A DNA stretch of 64,000 nt from DASUNP01 sp035249305. Lineage in GTDB: Bacteria > Acidobacteriota > Blastocatellia > UBA7656. The first letter of the stretch is position 1; each line of letters opens with the position of its first letter. The notes under the pieces are model-generated. The model was not told where the DNA came from, ran no database searches, and saw only the letters and a list, made by a program, of their open reading frames with translations. The stretch spans positions 1 through 64,000 of the forward strand of contig DATFGQ010000039.1 of NCBI GenBank assembly GCA_035249305.1. The letters run 5' to 3'. Position numbers and translations under genes: made by a program. Of the stretch, positions 1-7,187 are shown piece after piece.

Positions 1-237
1 ATCAGTAACGGTTTTTTGCCGGAAAGCAGGATCAGCAACAATGCGCATCAGTGAACTTTCTGTAGCAGCCGCTCGCGGTGACTTCAAGATTACTGACTGC
101 ACCCCTGTCCTCGGACCTTTAGGGCTCGCGAGAGGGAGAAAGCGCCGCAAAACGGTCGACACAGTCTGACCAAGTCCTTGAGCATTAGACACGATAAACT
201 CATAAATATCGTCATCAATTTCCACGGTTTTTGACAT
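1..237 (-). CDS. SeqA-like N-terminal domain protein, partial at left edge
   Basis: The frame is open from an ATG at 237 to the window edge (79 codons, no stop). The first 35 residues (MSKTVEIDDDIYEFIVSN, then an LRRFL segment) closely resemble the N-terminal ribbon-helix-helix oligomerisation domain of SeqA, which begins MKTIEVDDELYxYI and ends ILRRML. SeqA is known as a negative modulator of replication initiation that binds hemimethylated GATC sites. The rest after residue 40 does not look like SeqA, and the C-terminus is not visible, so this may be another DNA-binding or restriction-type protein using the same N-terminal fold. The gene and its upstream region are clearly AT-richer than the rest of the window, which suggests acquisition. 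A GGGGTG ribosome site precedes the ATG. Confidence 0.6.
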   Translation of the reverse strand, partial: MSKTVEIDDDIYEFIVSNAQGLGQTVSTVLRRFLPLASPKGPRTGVQSVILKSPRAAATESSLMRIVADPAFRQKTVTD

Positions 238-276
238 AACCTATTTCACCCCTTTAATCAATGTAACCGCTTAAAT

Positions 277-305
277 ATATTAAAACAGTTAATCAATACT
301 GTCAA
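277..305 (-). promoter_or_regulatory. Promoter with overlapping palindromic operator for the SeqA-like gene
   Basis: On the minus strand a TTGACA box (300-305) is followed after exactly 17 bases by TAATAT (277-282). An inverted repeat, ACAGT-N8-ACTGT (286-303), overlaps the -35 box and the spacer. An operator in this position would block polymerase. Autoregulation by the adjacent DNA-binding protein is an inference. Confidence 0.55.
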
Positions 306-478
306 GAAATTTTCCTAAGGCTCTCACTGTGACATCAGGTTACTATGAGAATCATTATCTGAGGTTGATCTGTTAATGGGAAACAAGCGAAGTTGCGGTT
401 TATATCGAGCCTAACATGGTTCGCTACTAATTGATAAACTATAAGGTGGGGTGGGACGCTGAACCGAAAGGAGAACGT

Positions 479-877
479 ATGGCGGCAAATAATATTGAGA
501 AGTATAAAGACCTGTTCGATAAGAAAGCCTTCGCGCACCTGGCCACCGTCAACGACGACGGCTCGCCGCAGGTGACGCCCGTATGGGTCGACTACGACGG
601 CACTCACGTCCTGGTGAACTCGGCGCGCGGGCGGCGGAAAGATAAGAACATGGAGCGCAACCCCGCCGTCTCGCTATCGATCCAGGACCCGGACAATCCT
701 TACCGCTACCTGGAAGTGCGCGGCCGCGTCGACGAAATCACCGAAGAAGGCGCGGACGAGCACATAGATAAGATGGCCAAGAAGTACATGGGCGTCGATA
801 GGTATCCCGGTCGACAGCCGGGCGAGCGGCGCGTGTTGTACAAGATCAAGCCCGAGCGCACGAGCCAGATGGGCTGA
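479..877 (+). CDS. PPOX-class F420/FMN-dependent split-barrel protein
   Basis: A 132-residue member of the pyridoxamine-5'-phosphate-oxidase-like split barrel superfamily, closest in pattern to the PPOX class of probable F420-dependent enzymes. Visible features are the N-terminal strand segment FAHLATVNDDGSPQVTPVW, the RKDKNMERNPAVSLSI segment typical of cofactor phosphate binding, and YRYLEVRGRV. The start is set at the ATG at 479 because GGAG lies 8 bases upstream; a TTG farther upstream has no support. The substrate is unknown: the family includes F420-, FMN- and haem-binding members. A second member lies 149 bases away on the other strand. Confidence 0.8.
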   Translation: MAANNIEKYKDLFDKKAFAHLATVNDDGSPQVTPVWVDYDGTHVLVNSARGRRKDKNMERNPAVSLSIQDPDNPYRYLEVRGRVDEITEEGADEHIDKMAKKYMGVDRYPGRQPGERRVLYKIKPERTSQMG

Positions 878-895
878 TAGGAGATCCTAGACATC

Positions 896-1014
896 TCACC
901 GCGGAGACGCAGGGATCACAGAGATCATGCAGGGCAGAATTGATTTCTCTCTGCGCCGCCGCGTGCGAAGCACATCATCGGCCATCCTGTGTCCTTTGCG
1001 TCTCCGCGGTGAAT
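896..1014. repeat. Inverted-repeat element, short form (composite family C, copy 1)
   Basis: Its ends are inverted copies: TCACCGCGGAGACGCAG at the left and TTTGCGTCTCCGCGGTGA at the right. The core contains GTGCGAAGCACATCATCGG. The same ends and core recur at 27198-27505 and 30282-30592, where about 190 extra bases, including a cloverleaf repeat, lie inside. It holds no convincing gene and sits between two convergent PPOX genes. Confidence 0.75.
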
Positions 1015-1025
1015 CTTTGTCGCGC

Positions 1026-1424
1026 TCAGAGCGTCTCCTTCTTCATAACGATCTTGCCGTCTTCAAAGACCGGCCGCTCGATCCCCCAGCTCCAATATTT
1101 TTCAGGCGTAATCCGCAGGTAAGCGCCTTCGCCTAACGGCCCGGTTCTATCAACGATCTCGGCGCTGCCGTGAATCTTGATGCCGCGCGGACGCCAGGGC
1201 GAGACATCCTCCAGATCGTCGAAGACAAGGGCTACCTTCTTATTCCCGCCTAACACGTTCCTGTACTTCAAGGTTGTAGTCATCTTAATCCCGCCGACGT
1301 AAAAGTACTGGCCGTCGAACTCGAAGCTCACGGGCGCCACGTCGGGCTGACCGTCGGCCGAAACGGTCGCGATCCTTGTCAGCCTCTGCGATTTCAGGTA
1401 ATCGACCTCTTTGTCGGAAAACAT
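1026..1424 (-). CDS. PPOX-class F420-dependent oxidoreductase, OxyR/MSMEG_5819-like
   Basis: A 132-residue split-barrel protein. The N-terminus MFSDKEVDYLKSQRLTRIAT and the later PRGIKIHGSAEIV match the PPOX-class family that includes MSMEG_5819 and OxyR of oxytetracycline synthesis, which are reported or predicted to use coenzyme F420. The start at 1424 is chosen because AAAGGAGG lies a few bases upstream; a longer reading frame to 1505 lacks a ribosome site. The reaction and substrate cannot be told from sequence. The gene converges with the other PPOX gene across an inverted-repeat element. Confidence 0.8.
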   Translation of the reverse strand: MFSDKEVDYLKSQRLTRIATVSADGQPDVAPVSFEFDGQYFYVGGIKMTTTLKYRNVLGGNKKVALVFDDLEDVSPWRPRGIKIHGSAEIVDRTGPLGEGAYLRITPEKYWSWGIERPVFEDGKIVMKKETL

Positions 1425-1484
1425 ACCCCTCCTTTCACCGGGCATTGATTTACTCTTCGTCTCAATAAAACAAACCTGCGGCCA

Positions 1485-1528
1485 AAATGACAAGGACGCC
1501 CGCACCGTTTCGTTCGGCGCGGGCGTCC
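1485..1528 (-). terminator. Intrinsic terminator after the anti-sigma gene
   Basis: A perfect 10-base stem (GGACGCCCGC at 1494-1503 with GCGGGCGTCC at 1519-1528) is followed on the minus strand by TTGTCATTTT. It lies just downstream of the anti-sigma stop at 1554. Confidence 0.6.
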
Positions 1529-1553
1529 TCGATCTCGAATCTGAAGCCGTATG

Positions 1554-2885
1554 CTAACGGCCGTTTTGAGGAACGAGTCTGTAGACTGTGCCTTTGTAAA
1601 CGAAGATGGCGCGCTCGCCTTCGCCAAAGCCCATCAGGTAGAGCTTCAACCCGCTGCGCTTCGTAAGAAGCTCCTTATAAATGTCGCTGTCTCGCTCGAC
1701 AGTCACCACGGGCAGCTCTCTGTTAGGGTTGTAGTCCTTATCGATCCAGGTGTCTTTCGAGAACCAGAATTTCTTGCCCCCTACTTTACGCGTCGCCGAG
1801 CCGCGCGACGCGAAGGCCGCCCCGCCCGTATTGACTTCGTCCCTCTTCGCCCTCGGCGAAGGCTCGGCCAGCCCTCTGCGATCACCGCTTGCGCGACCGC
1901 TTTCCGACGGAGGCGCTACTCCGCTGTCGGATCTGATCGCAGACCGTTCTTCTCTTTCAAGGCCCGGCGCGCCACCTACGACGCCCGGCTTCATCGTGAC
2001 ACTCACAGCCTCTTTATCCGGCTGGCGCAAGCGGCGGGCCTCATCAGGGTCGATCCGCTTGAGCGGGGCGGACGCTTCCGCGGCGGGCGCGGGAGGCGGA
2101 GGCGGCGCGGGCTGATCTTTGGCGACAATCTGGTTGTCGCCTTCAGCCGCGCGAGATTGACTAGAGCTTTCGGCCGCGCTCTTATCTTCGACTTTCTCAG
2201 TCCGCGGGGGCTCGACTCTGGCCGGGCCTGCCGCACCGCTTGCGGTGGCGTCAGGCGCGACGGGCTGCTGCTTCCCTGCTGCGGTTTCGCCATAGACCGC
2301 CGCGGTCTGCTCCGGCTCTCCACCGGCGGAACGCGGGGCGCTCGTCGGGAGCGTGGCCGCGCCGGGCTTCGGATTATCCACAGCGTCTTGTTGAGCCTCT
2401 TGTCGAGACAAGCCGGGCGAAGCCTGCCGAGCTTCAGCGCCGCTCGGGCTGGCCGCAACATCGCTGAAAGCATTTTGCTCGGGCGCACGTCGTTCTCCGC
2501 TCGACAACAGCAGAGGGATGCTCACGGCCAGCACTATGACGGCGAGCGCGGCCGCAGCCACGCGCGGCATGGCCGGAGTTGTGAACAGGCCTTTGAGCGA
2601 CGCGAACCGGCCCGGCTCGCGGACCGAACGCGCCGCGAGTGCGGGAGCGACTTCCGCCTCGGCCATGCGCGCCAGCGCGACCACGTTCGAGCGGCACGGG
2701 TGACACTCTGCAAGGTGTCGCTCGTAGCCCGCGCGCTCCGCCGAAGTCAGGCTGCGCTCGATGTATGCGTTTGCTAAATCGGGATCAAACTCTCGGCAAT
2801 CCAAATCCGGGCCGCCCCGCCCTCTCGTGTTCGCTCGGAGCAGGTTGTCAATCACCCGATCTTCATTTTTCCCAAACATCTTCAT
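1554..2885 (-). CDS. Anti-sigma factor-like membrane protein with zinc-finger motif
   Basis: 443 residues. Residues about 30-70 form a zinc-binding anti-sigma-like segment, YERHLAECHPCRSNVV, with the HxxxCxxC pattern. A single hydrophobic helix follows at about 107-130, then roughly 200 residues of low-complexity Ala/Pro/Glu/Ser sequence, and a more ordered C-terminal domain from about residue 365 that should lie outside the cytoplasm. It follows the sigma gene by 62 bases on the same strand, the usual arrangement of a sigma factor and its inhibitor. The prediction is that the cytoplasmic zinc finger holds the sigma factor and the periplasmic part senses a signal. What it senses is unknown. 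Confidence 0.7.
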   Translation of the reverse strand: MKMFGKNEDRVIDNLLRANTRGRGGPDLDCREFDPDLANAYIERSLTSAERAGYERHLAECHPCRSNVVALARMAEAEVAPALAARSVREPGRFASLKGLFTTPAMPRVAAAALAVIVLAVSIPLLLSSGERRAPEQNAFSDVAASPSGAEARQASPGLSRQEAQQDAVDNPKPGAATLPTSAPRSAGGEPEQTAAVYGETAAGKQQPVAPDATASGAAGPARVEPPRTEKVEDKSAAESSSQSRAAEGDNQIVAKDQPAPPPPPAPAAEASAPLKRIDPDEARRLRQPDKEAVSVTMKPGVVGGAPGLEREERSAIRSDSGVAPPSESGRASGDRRGLAEPSPRAKRDEVNTGGAAFASRGSATRKVGGKKFWFSKDTWIDKDYNPNRELPVVTVERDSDIYKELLTKRSGLKLYLMGFGEGERAIFVYKGTVYRLVPQNGR

Positions 2886-2947
2886 CCTTCAGGGTCTTCT
2901 CCTCAAAAAAGAACGTTTTAGCGCGCTCCTCTTGCGCTTTTTTTCAC

Positions 2948-3928
2948 TCAGCGGGGTGCGACCGCGCCCCCCGCGTTCTTGGTCGTCCGGTCGCGCTCAC
3001 GGTCGCGCGACGCGGAGCTGTAAAGGTACTCGCGCACGTTAGCATTCATTTCCTCGGCCGCCAGCTCGATAGCTTCGCTGACCTCGCGGCGGTTGAATTT
3101 GTGGTCGCGCGTGAGGCTCTTCTCTACGAGCTTGCGTATGCGCTTCTGAACCTTTGTGAGCCAGCGGCTGATCGTGGCTTCGTGGACGTGAAAAAGCTGC
3201 CCTATCTCGCGCAGCGTCATCTCGTCGTAATAGTAATAAGCCAAAAGCAGCCGCTCGCGCCCTTCGAGCTCGCCTATGGCCTGGCGCAACGCGTCGGCCA
3301 CTCCCGCGCGGTAACGCTGACGGACGAACTCTATCTCGCTTGATCCTATGTTCGGCTGCGGCTCCGTAGCGCGCGCCAACCGGTCCATGTCTTCCGCCTC
3401 TTCGGTCTGGACGAAGCGGCTCGTCTGGCGGTGCAGGTCGGCCGAGAGCTGGAAGACTACCGCGCGCAGCCACCCGCGCAACGAGCCCCGGCCTGAGTAG
3501 AAAGAGAACTTGCTGACGCGCGCCCCGCCCGACTCCCTCAACCCGTAGAGCTCCGCGAATGTCGAGTCGGCCAACTGCTCGGCCGCGCCCGCATCCTGCG
3601 TCATCGTGCGCGCGATGTTGACCAGGTAGCTGCGGTAATCGCGGAAGAAGTCTTCCCAGGCGGCCTCGTCTCCCTTGGCGCAGGCGGTCGCCAAACAGAG
3701 GTCTTCGATGTTTACGGACGTGAGGAACTCTTCGACGGCCTTGCGTGCGGCGGGCGCGGGGCCGGGGTTGCCGGTCGTCTGATCGATTACATCGGATAAG
3801 TACTTCTTCGCAGACGAATGAATCGCCGCCGTCATCTCGTCGTCCGTGACGTTGTAACGGCGCTCGATGCCGGCCAGGGCCTGGCCTATCTCTTTGTTAA
3901 AGGCTTTTCGGAACTCTTCAACAGTCAT
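2948..3928 (-). CDS. ECF-like RNA polymerase sigma factor with N-terminal extension
   Basis: 326 residues from the ATG at 3928, chosen because GGAG lies six bases upstream; an upstream ATG at 3994 would add 22 residues. After an extension of about 110 residues comes a region-2-like segment (AWEDFFRDYRSYLVNIARTM). Region 4, LLLAYYYYDEMTLREIGQLF followed by a recognition helix HEATISRWLTKV, binds the -35 element in this family. It is longer than a standard ECF factor (about 180-200 residues), and the function of the extension is unknown. It is the upstream gene of a pair with the anti-sigma-like protein. Confidence 0.8.
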   Translation of the reverse strand: MTVEEFRKAFNKEIGQALAGIERRYNVTDDEMTAAIHSSAKKYLSDVIDQTTGNPGPAPAARKAVEEFLTSVNIEDLCLATACAKGDEAAWEDFFRDYRSYLVNIARTMTQDAGAAEQLADSTFAELYGLRESGGARVSKFSFYSGRGSLRGWLRAVVFQLSADLHRQTSRFVQTEEAEDMDRLARATEPQPNIGSSEIEFVRQRYRAGVADALRQAIGELEGRERLLLAYYYYDEMTLREIGQLFHVHEATISRWLTKVQKRIRKLVEKSLTRDHKFNRREVSEAIELAAEEMNANVREYLYSSASRDRERDRTTKNAGGAVAPR

Positions 3929-4041
3929 CGATGACTCCGGGCGCTCGTCACGGGCTAACGCGCTCTGAGTAGAAACAGATAATCGAGGCGACACTTATGC
4001 TACCACAAAACCCTGCGCTTTGCCTGTGAATAAACGAAGAA

Positions 4042-4158
4042 CTAACTGGCCCGTATTCGATGATACCTGGCTTCGATAAGCATGTAGAAGCCATACGCGA
4101 TCAACCCCGCCGCCACAACGCCGAGGAGAGTCTTGCCCAGGCGTTGCGCGGCCTTATA
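4042..4158 (-). pseudogene. C-terminal remnant of a DUF1206 membrane protein
   Basis: An in-frame stretch of 38 codons ends at a TAG (4042-4044). Its last residues, LGVVAAGLIAYGFYMLIEAR followed by YHRIRAS, match the conserved C-terminal end of DUF1206 membrane proteins. It is cut off upstream by an in-frame TGA (4159-4161), and no start or earlier domain is present. It appears to be the leftover of a deleted gene, now serving only as the spacer before the glycosyltransferase gene. Confidence 0.5.
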
Positions 4159-4184
4159 TCACCGGGCTAGAATGCACAGTCCTA

Positions 4185-5318
4185 ATGTTCAAGAAAGTAC
4201 TCGTACTATCGGCGTCGGCCGGCGCGGGCCACATCCGCGCCGCCCAGGCCGTCGAGCGCGCATTCATCGAGACGGGCGCGGCCGAAGAAGTTCGCCACGT
4301 CGACACGCTCGAATACACAACCAAGCTCTTCCGCAGCCTCTATTCGAAGGCCTACATCGAGATGGTCAACAAAGCGCCCGAGGTGCTCGGCTGGCTTTAC
4401 GACCAGCTCGACAAGCCGTGGAAGAACGAGCGCCGGCGGCTCGCTTTCGACAAGCTCAACACGCGCCCCTTCGTCCGCATGCTCAAAGAGTACCGGCCCG
4501 ACATAACCGTCTGCACACACTTTCTCCCGTCGGAGATCATCTCCTGGCTCAAGGCGAAAGAGCGCCTCGCGACGCGCCAGGCCATAGTCGTCACGGACTT
4601 CGACGTTCATGCCATGTGGCTGTGCCATTATTACGAGCATTACTTCGTGGCCCTGGACGAGACGCGCCTTCACCTGGAAAAACTTGGGATCGCGGCGGGC
4701 AAGATCACGGTGTCGGGCATACCCATAGACCCCGTCTTCACGCGGCCCGTGGATAAGCGCGAGATGCGCGACAAGCACGCGCTCGAACAGGACCGGACGA
4801 CGCTCTTGGTTTCGGCCGGCGGCTTCGGCGTGGGCTCGATCAAGCACCTGCTCATCTCCCTCTTAGAGATGCGCCACCCCGCGCAGGTCATCGCCATCTG
4901 CGGACGCAACGAAGAGATGAGAGACGAAGTCGCGCGACTGGCCGGCGGCATCCCGTCAGACGCCAACGTCACGGTCAAGGTGGTGGGCTTCACAAAAGAG
5001 ATACACGAATACATGGCCGCTTCCGACATCCTGCTGGGCAAGCCCGGCGGCCTGACCACCTCCGAAGCCCTCGCCATGAACCTCGCCTTCGTCATAGTCA
5101 ATCCGATCCCCGGACAGGAAGAGCGCAACTCCGACCACCTGCTCGAAGAGGGCGTGGCGATCCGCTGTAACAACCTGCCCACGCTCGCCTACAAGATCGA
5201 CCGCCTGCTCGACGACCCCTCGCGGCTCGCGCGCATGCGAGACAACGCCGCGCGGTTGGCCAGGCCCCGCGCCGCCTTCGACATCGTCGAACGCCTGCTC
5301 GCGCTCAAAACCCGCTGA
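4185..5318 (+). CDS. Diacylglycerol glycosyltransferase, MGDG synthase/UgtP family
   Basis: 377 residues, a GT28-type GT-B glycosyltransferase. The N-terminal domain begins VLVLSASAGAGHIRAAQAVE, the signature of the MGDG synthase N-domain. The C-terminal nucleotide-sugar domain contains LVSAGGFGVG, DILLGKPGGLTTSEALAMNL and a following PIPGQEERN. Family members move glucose or galactose from UDP-sugar to diacylglycerol on the cytoplasmic membrane face, making glycolipids. The sugar cannot be told from sequence. A possible -10 box TAGAAT (4168-4173) lies so close to the ATG that the transcript would be nearly leaderless. Confidence 0.85.
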   Translation: MFKKVLVLSASAGAGHIRAAQAVERAFIETGAAEEVRHVDTLEYTTKLFRSLYSKAYIEMVNKAPEVLGWLYDQLDKPWKNERRRLAFDKLNTRPFVRMLKEYRPDITVCTHFLPSEIISWLKAKERLATRQAIVVTDFDVHAMWLCHYYEHYFVALDETRLHLEKLGIAAGKITVSGIPIDPVFTRPVDKREMRDKHALEQDRTTLLVSAGGFGVGSIKHLLISLLEMRHPAQVIAICGRNEEMRDEVARLAGGIPSDANVTVKVVGFTKEIHEYMAASDILLGKPGGLTTSEALAMNLAFVIVNPIPGQEERNSDHLLEEGVAIRCNNLPTLAYKIDRLLDDPSRLARMRDNAARLARPRAAFDIVERLLALKTR

Positions 5319-5325
5319 ATGCCAC

Positions 5326-5356
5326 TTGACAGAATTTAGATTTAGAATTATTCTAA
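5326..5356 (+). promoter_or_regulatory. Promoter overlapped by a perfect PerR/Fur-type box
   Basis: TTGACA (5326-5331) is followed after 17 bases by TATTCT (5349-5354). The sequence TTAGAATTATTCTAA (5342-5356) is an exact 7-1-7 inverted repeat, the layout known for Bacillus PerR boxes, and it covers the -10 box. It lies 9 bases before the ATG of a Fur-family gene. The simplest reading is autorepression, probably extending to the peroxiredoxin genes downstream. Confidence 0.75.
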
Positions 5357-5365
5357 TTATTGAAT

Positions 5366-5791
5366 ATGACGGTATGGAAAAAAGCTTCAGCAAAGGGGCG
5401 GGCGGGCGCACAGCCCGCGCTGACGCGCCAGCGGGCGGTCGTGCTTGACGTGGTGCGCGCAAGCGAGCGTCACATGACGGCGAGTGAGGTCTATGACGCC
5501 GCGCGAAAGCTCTTGCCGACGATCAGCCAGGCGACGGTCTACAACTCTCTCAGGTACCTGAAAGACGAGGGCCTGTTGAGCGAGATCACATTCGGGAACG
5601 CCGCCAGCCGCTACGACCGCGAGACCGACCGGCATGACCACGCCATCTGCTCCGCCTGCGGGAAGCTCGTCGACTTAGACCTCCCGCAGACGGTCGAGCT
5701 TATGCGCGTGGCGGCCCGCCATTCGCGCTTCAAGCCTGAATCGATCCACCTTACGCTTGTGGGCCTATGTCCAGATTGCCGTCCGGATTAA
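5366..5791 (+). CDS. Fur-family peroxide regulator, PerR-like
   Basis: 141 residues. A winged helix (about 20-85, including ATVYNSLRYLKDEGLLSEI) is followed by a dimerisation domain with two CxxC pairs (CSAC and CPDC) that form the structural zinc site, plus an HDHAIC metal-binding segment. Fur-family members include iron, zinc, manganese and peroxide sensors. PerR is favoured here because the next two genes encode a peroxiredoxin and a thioredoxin-like protein and because a PerR-type palindrome covers the promoter. A start at ATG 5366 is preferred over the TTG at 5360, as residues before MTVWKK are not conserved in the family. Confidence 0.8.
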   Translation: MTVWKKASAKGRAGAQPALTRQRAVVLDVVRASERHMTASEVYDAARKLLPTISQATVYNSLRYLKDEGLLSEITFGNAASRYDRETDRHDHAICSACGKLVDLDLPQTVELMRVAARHSRFKPESIHLTLVGLCPDCRPD

Positions 5792-5832
5792 TTCTATTCG
5801 ACTAGAAGTTCAGATTAAATTTAGGAGGAAGT

Positions 5833-6399
5833 ATGTCATCAGCAGCTTCAGCAGTTGAGAGGGCGCAGGTAGGCCAGCCGGCGCCGGATTTTGATATGGC
5901 CTCGACCAAGAACATAGAGAAGCTTAACGAGACGATCAAGATGTCGGATTACAGGGGCAAGTGGTTAGTCCTTCTCTTTTATCCGCTCGATTTCACGTTC
6001 GTCTGCCCGACCGAGCTCACGACCTTCTCAGACCGATACGACGATTTCGAAGGCATAGGGGCCGACGTCGTCGGCGTCTCTACGGATTCCGTCTACTCGC
6101 ACAGGGCATGGCTTAACACCTCGCGCGACAAGGGCGGAGTGGAAGGTTTGCGCTACCCGCTCGCCTCTGACGTGACCAAGTCGGTTTCGCGCGACTACGG
6201 CGTGCTGATCGAAGACAAGGGCGTTGCACTTCGCGGGCTGTTCGTAATCGACCCGGAAGGGATACTGCGCTACAAGGTAGTTCACGACCTCAACGTCGGC
6301 CGCTCGGCCGAAGAGACGCTGCGCGTGATCCAGGCCCTGCAAACGGGCGGGCTGTGCGGCGCGGAGTGGAGACCGGGTCAGGAGACCCTCAAGGGTTAA
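5833..6399 (+). CDS. Typical 2-Cys peroxiredoxin (AhpC/Prx1 type)
   Basis: 188 residues with an AGGAGG ribosome site. The peroxidatic cysteine is Cys58 in DFTFVCPTEL and the resolving cysteine is Cys175 in GGLCGAEW, so this should be a dimeric 2-Cys enzyme reducing hydrogen peroxide and organic peroxides with electrons from thioredoxin or AhpF-like donors. It lies 41 bases after the PerR-like gene, with a degenerate TTCTA-N6-TAGAA repeat (5792-5807) in the gap. The downstream gene encodes a thioredoxin-fold protein that may act in the same pathway. Confidence 0.9.
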   Translation: MSSAASAVERAQVGQPAPDFDMASTKNIEKLNETIKMSDYRGKWLVLLFYPLDFTFVCPTELTTFSDRYDDFEGIGADVVGVSTDSVYSHRAWLNTSRDKGGVEGLRYPLASDVTKSVSRDYGVLIEDKGVALRGLFVIDPEGILRYKVVHDLNVGRSAEETLRVIQALQTGGLCGAEWRPGQETLKG

Positions 6400-6409
6400 C
6401 TCGTGACTA

Positions 6410-6477
6410 GTGAACCGTGACAGGCGATGAATTTGAGATTTGAGATTTGAAATCTCAAATCTCTCGTCACGGTTCAC
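6410..6477. repeat. Two-tier perfect hairpin (GATTTGAAATC palindrome family)
   Basis: The outer 12-base stem GTGAACCGTGAC (6410-6421) pairs with GTCACGGTTCAC (6466-6477). Inside, GAGATTTGAGATTT pairs with its own complement. It separates the peroxiredoxin and thioredoxin-like genes and would form a strong RNA hairpin, possibly an mRNA stabiliser or processing site. Related cores occur at 8249, 11154 and 12796. Confidence 0.75.
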
Positions 6478-6497
6478 GTTCTTCTAAGGTGAGAATC

Positions 6498-6962
6498 ATG
6501 CCAAGGATAGGGACAGAGATGCCTTCGCTTGAAGGCGCTACGGAATGGGTCAACTCGACGGCGGAAGAGGCGACCGGGTCGGCGAAGGGCCGGCCTACGC
6601 TGATACATTTCTGGTCGGTCAGTTGCGGCATCTGCAAAGAGAACATGCCGCGCGTCTCCGAATGGCGCGACAAGTATAAAGACGAGGGGCTGCGCGTCAT
6701 AGCCGTTCACATGCCGCGCTACCCGGCGGACCAGGATATGGCAGCCGTCCGCGAAGCGATCGATAAGTTCAACATCACCGAGGCGTGCGCGATCGACAAC
6801 GAGCATAAGCTGCGCGACGCCTTTCAAAACGAACATGGCTACGTGCCGGCTTATTACCTATTCGACGCCGAAGGCAAGCTCCGCAGTTTCGCCGCGGGCG
6901 AGCGAGGGCTCGACCTGATGTTTTCGGCAATGAATCGCACGCTCGCTGCGGCCAAAGGCTAA
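6498..6962 (+). CDS. Thioredoxin-fold (TlpA/AhpC-TSA-like) protein
   Basis: 154 residues with the redox motif CGIC (Cys43 and Cys46) after HFWSVS, a cis-Pro region near YVPAYYLFD, and no signal peptide, so it should be cytoplasmic. The fold is that of TlpA/ResA-type thiol-disulfide proteins. The start at 6498 follows AAGGTGAG; the longer frame reading through the hairpin is unlikely. Its position after the PerR-like regulator and 2-Cys peroxiredoxin suggests it helps reduce the peroxiredoxin or other thiols under oxidative stress. That role is inferred from context only. Confidence 0.8.
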   Translation: MPRIGTEMPSLEGATEWVNSTAEEATGSAKGRPTLIHFWSVSCGICKENMPRVSEWRDKYKDEGLRVIAVHMPRYPADQDMAAVREAIDKFNITEACAIDNEHKLRDAFQNEHGYVPAYYLFDAEGKLRSFAAGERGLDLMFSAMNRTLAAAKG

Positions 6963-6998
6963 GAGTTGAGTCCTGAGTACAAGCTCCGAAGGAGCGAT

Positions 6999-7138
6999 AT
7001 TCAATAGCCCGGCGCATCGCGCCGGGTCATGCGTCATACAACGACAAGCCCTGAAAGGGCGGTATAAGTATCGCGCCCTTTCAGGGCTTGTCATTACTAT
7101 CAATCCATTTCCAGGGGCGGTGCCCCTGGCTATTGAAT
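6999..7138. repeat. Cloverleaf-type palindromic repeat, family A copy 1
   Basis: The outer stem ATTCAATAGCC (6999-7009) pairs with GGCTATTGAAT (7128-7138) and encloses three hairpins: CCGGCGCATCGCGCCGG, a long stem with AAGCCCTGAAAGGGCG and its complement, and AGGGGCGGTGCCCCT. It is 140 bases long. Near-identical copies lie at 19953, 27275 and 30359, and a truncated one at 59184. This copy sits between convergent genes. Confidence 0.85.
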
Positions 7139-7140
7139 CT

Positions 7141-7160
7141 AGCCCTTTCAGGGCTTTTTT
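7141..7160 (+). terminator. Intrinsic terminator after the peroxide-defence genes
   Basis: AGCCCT-TTC-AGGGCT followed directly by five T. The same hairpin, T-run and about 25 further bases recur at 59559, so it is also part of the repeat landscape. Confidence 0.65.
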
Positions 7161-7187
7161 CACACTTCTCTTACACCCTTTCAGCAC

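Noticed and set aside
927..1136. Short open frames across the inverted-repeat element
   Set aside because: They follow repeat sequence that recurs in non-coding contexts at 27 and 30 kb, with no ribosome site.
6999..7138. Cloverleaf repeat as a tRNA gene
   Set aside because: Three arms and a closing stem are present but there is no T-loop GTTCRA, no anticodon-loop layout and the length is 140 bases.
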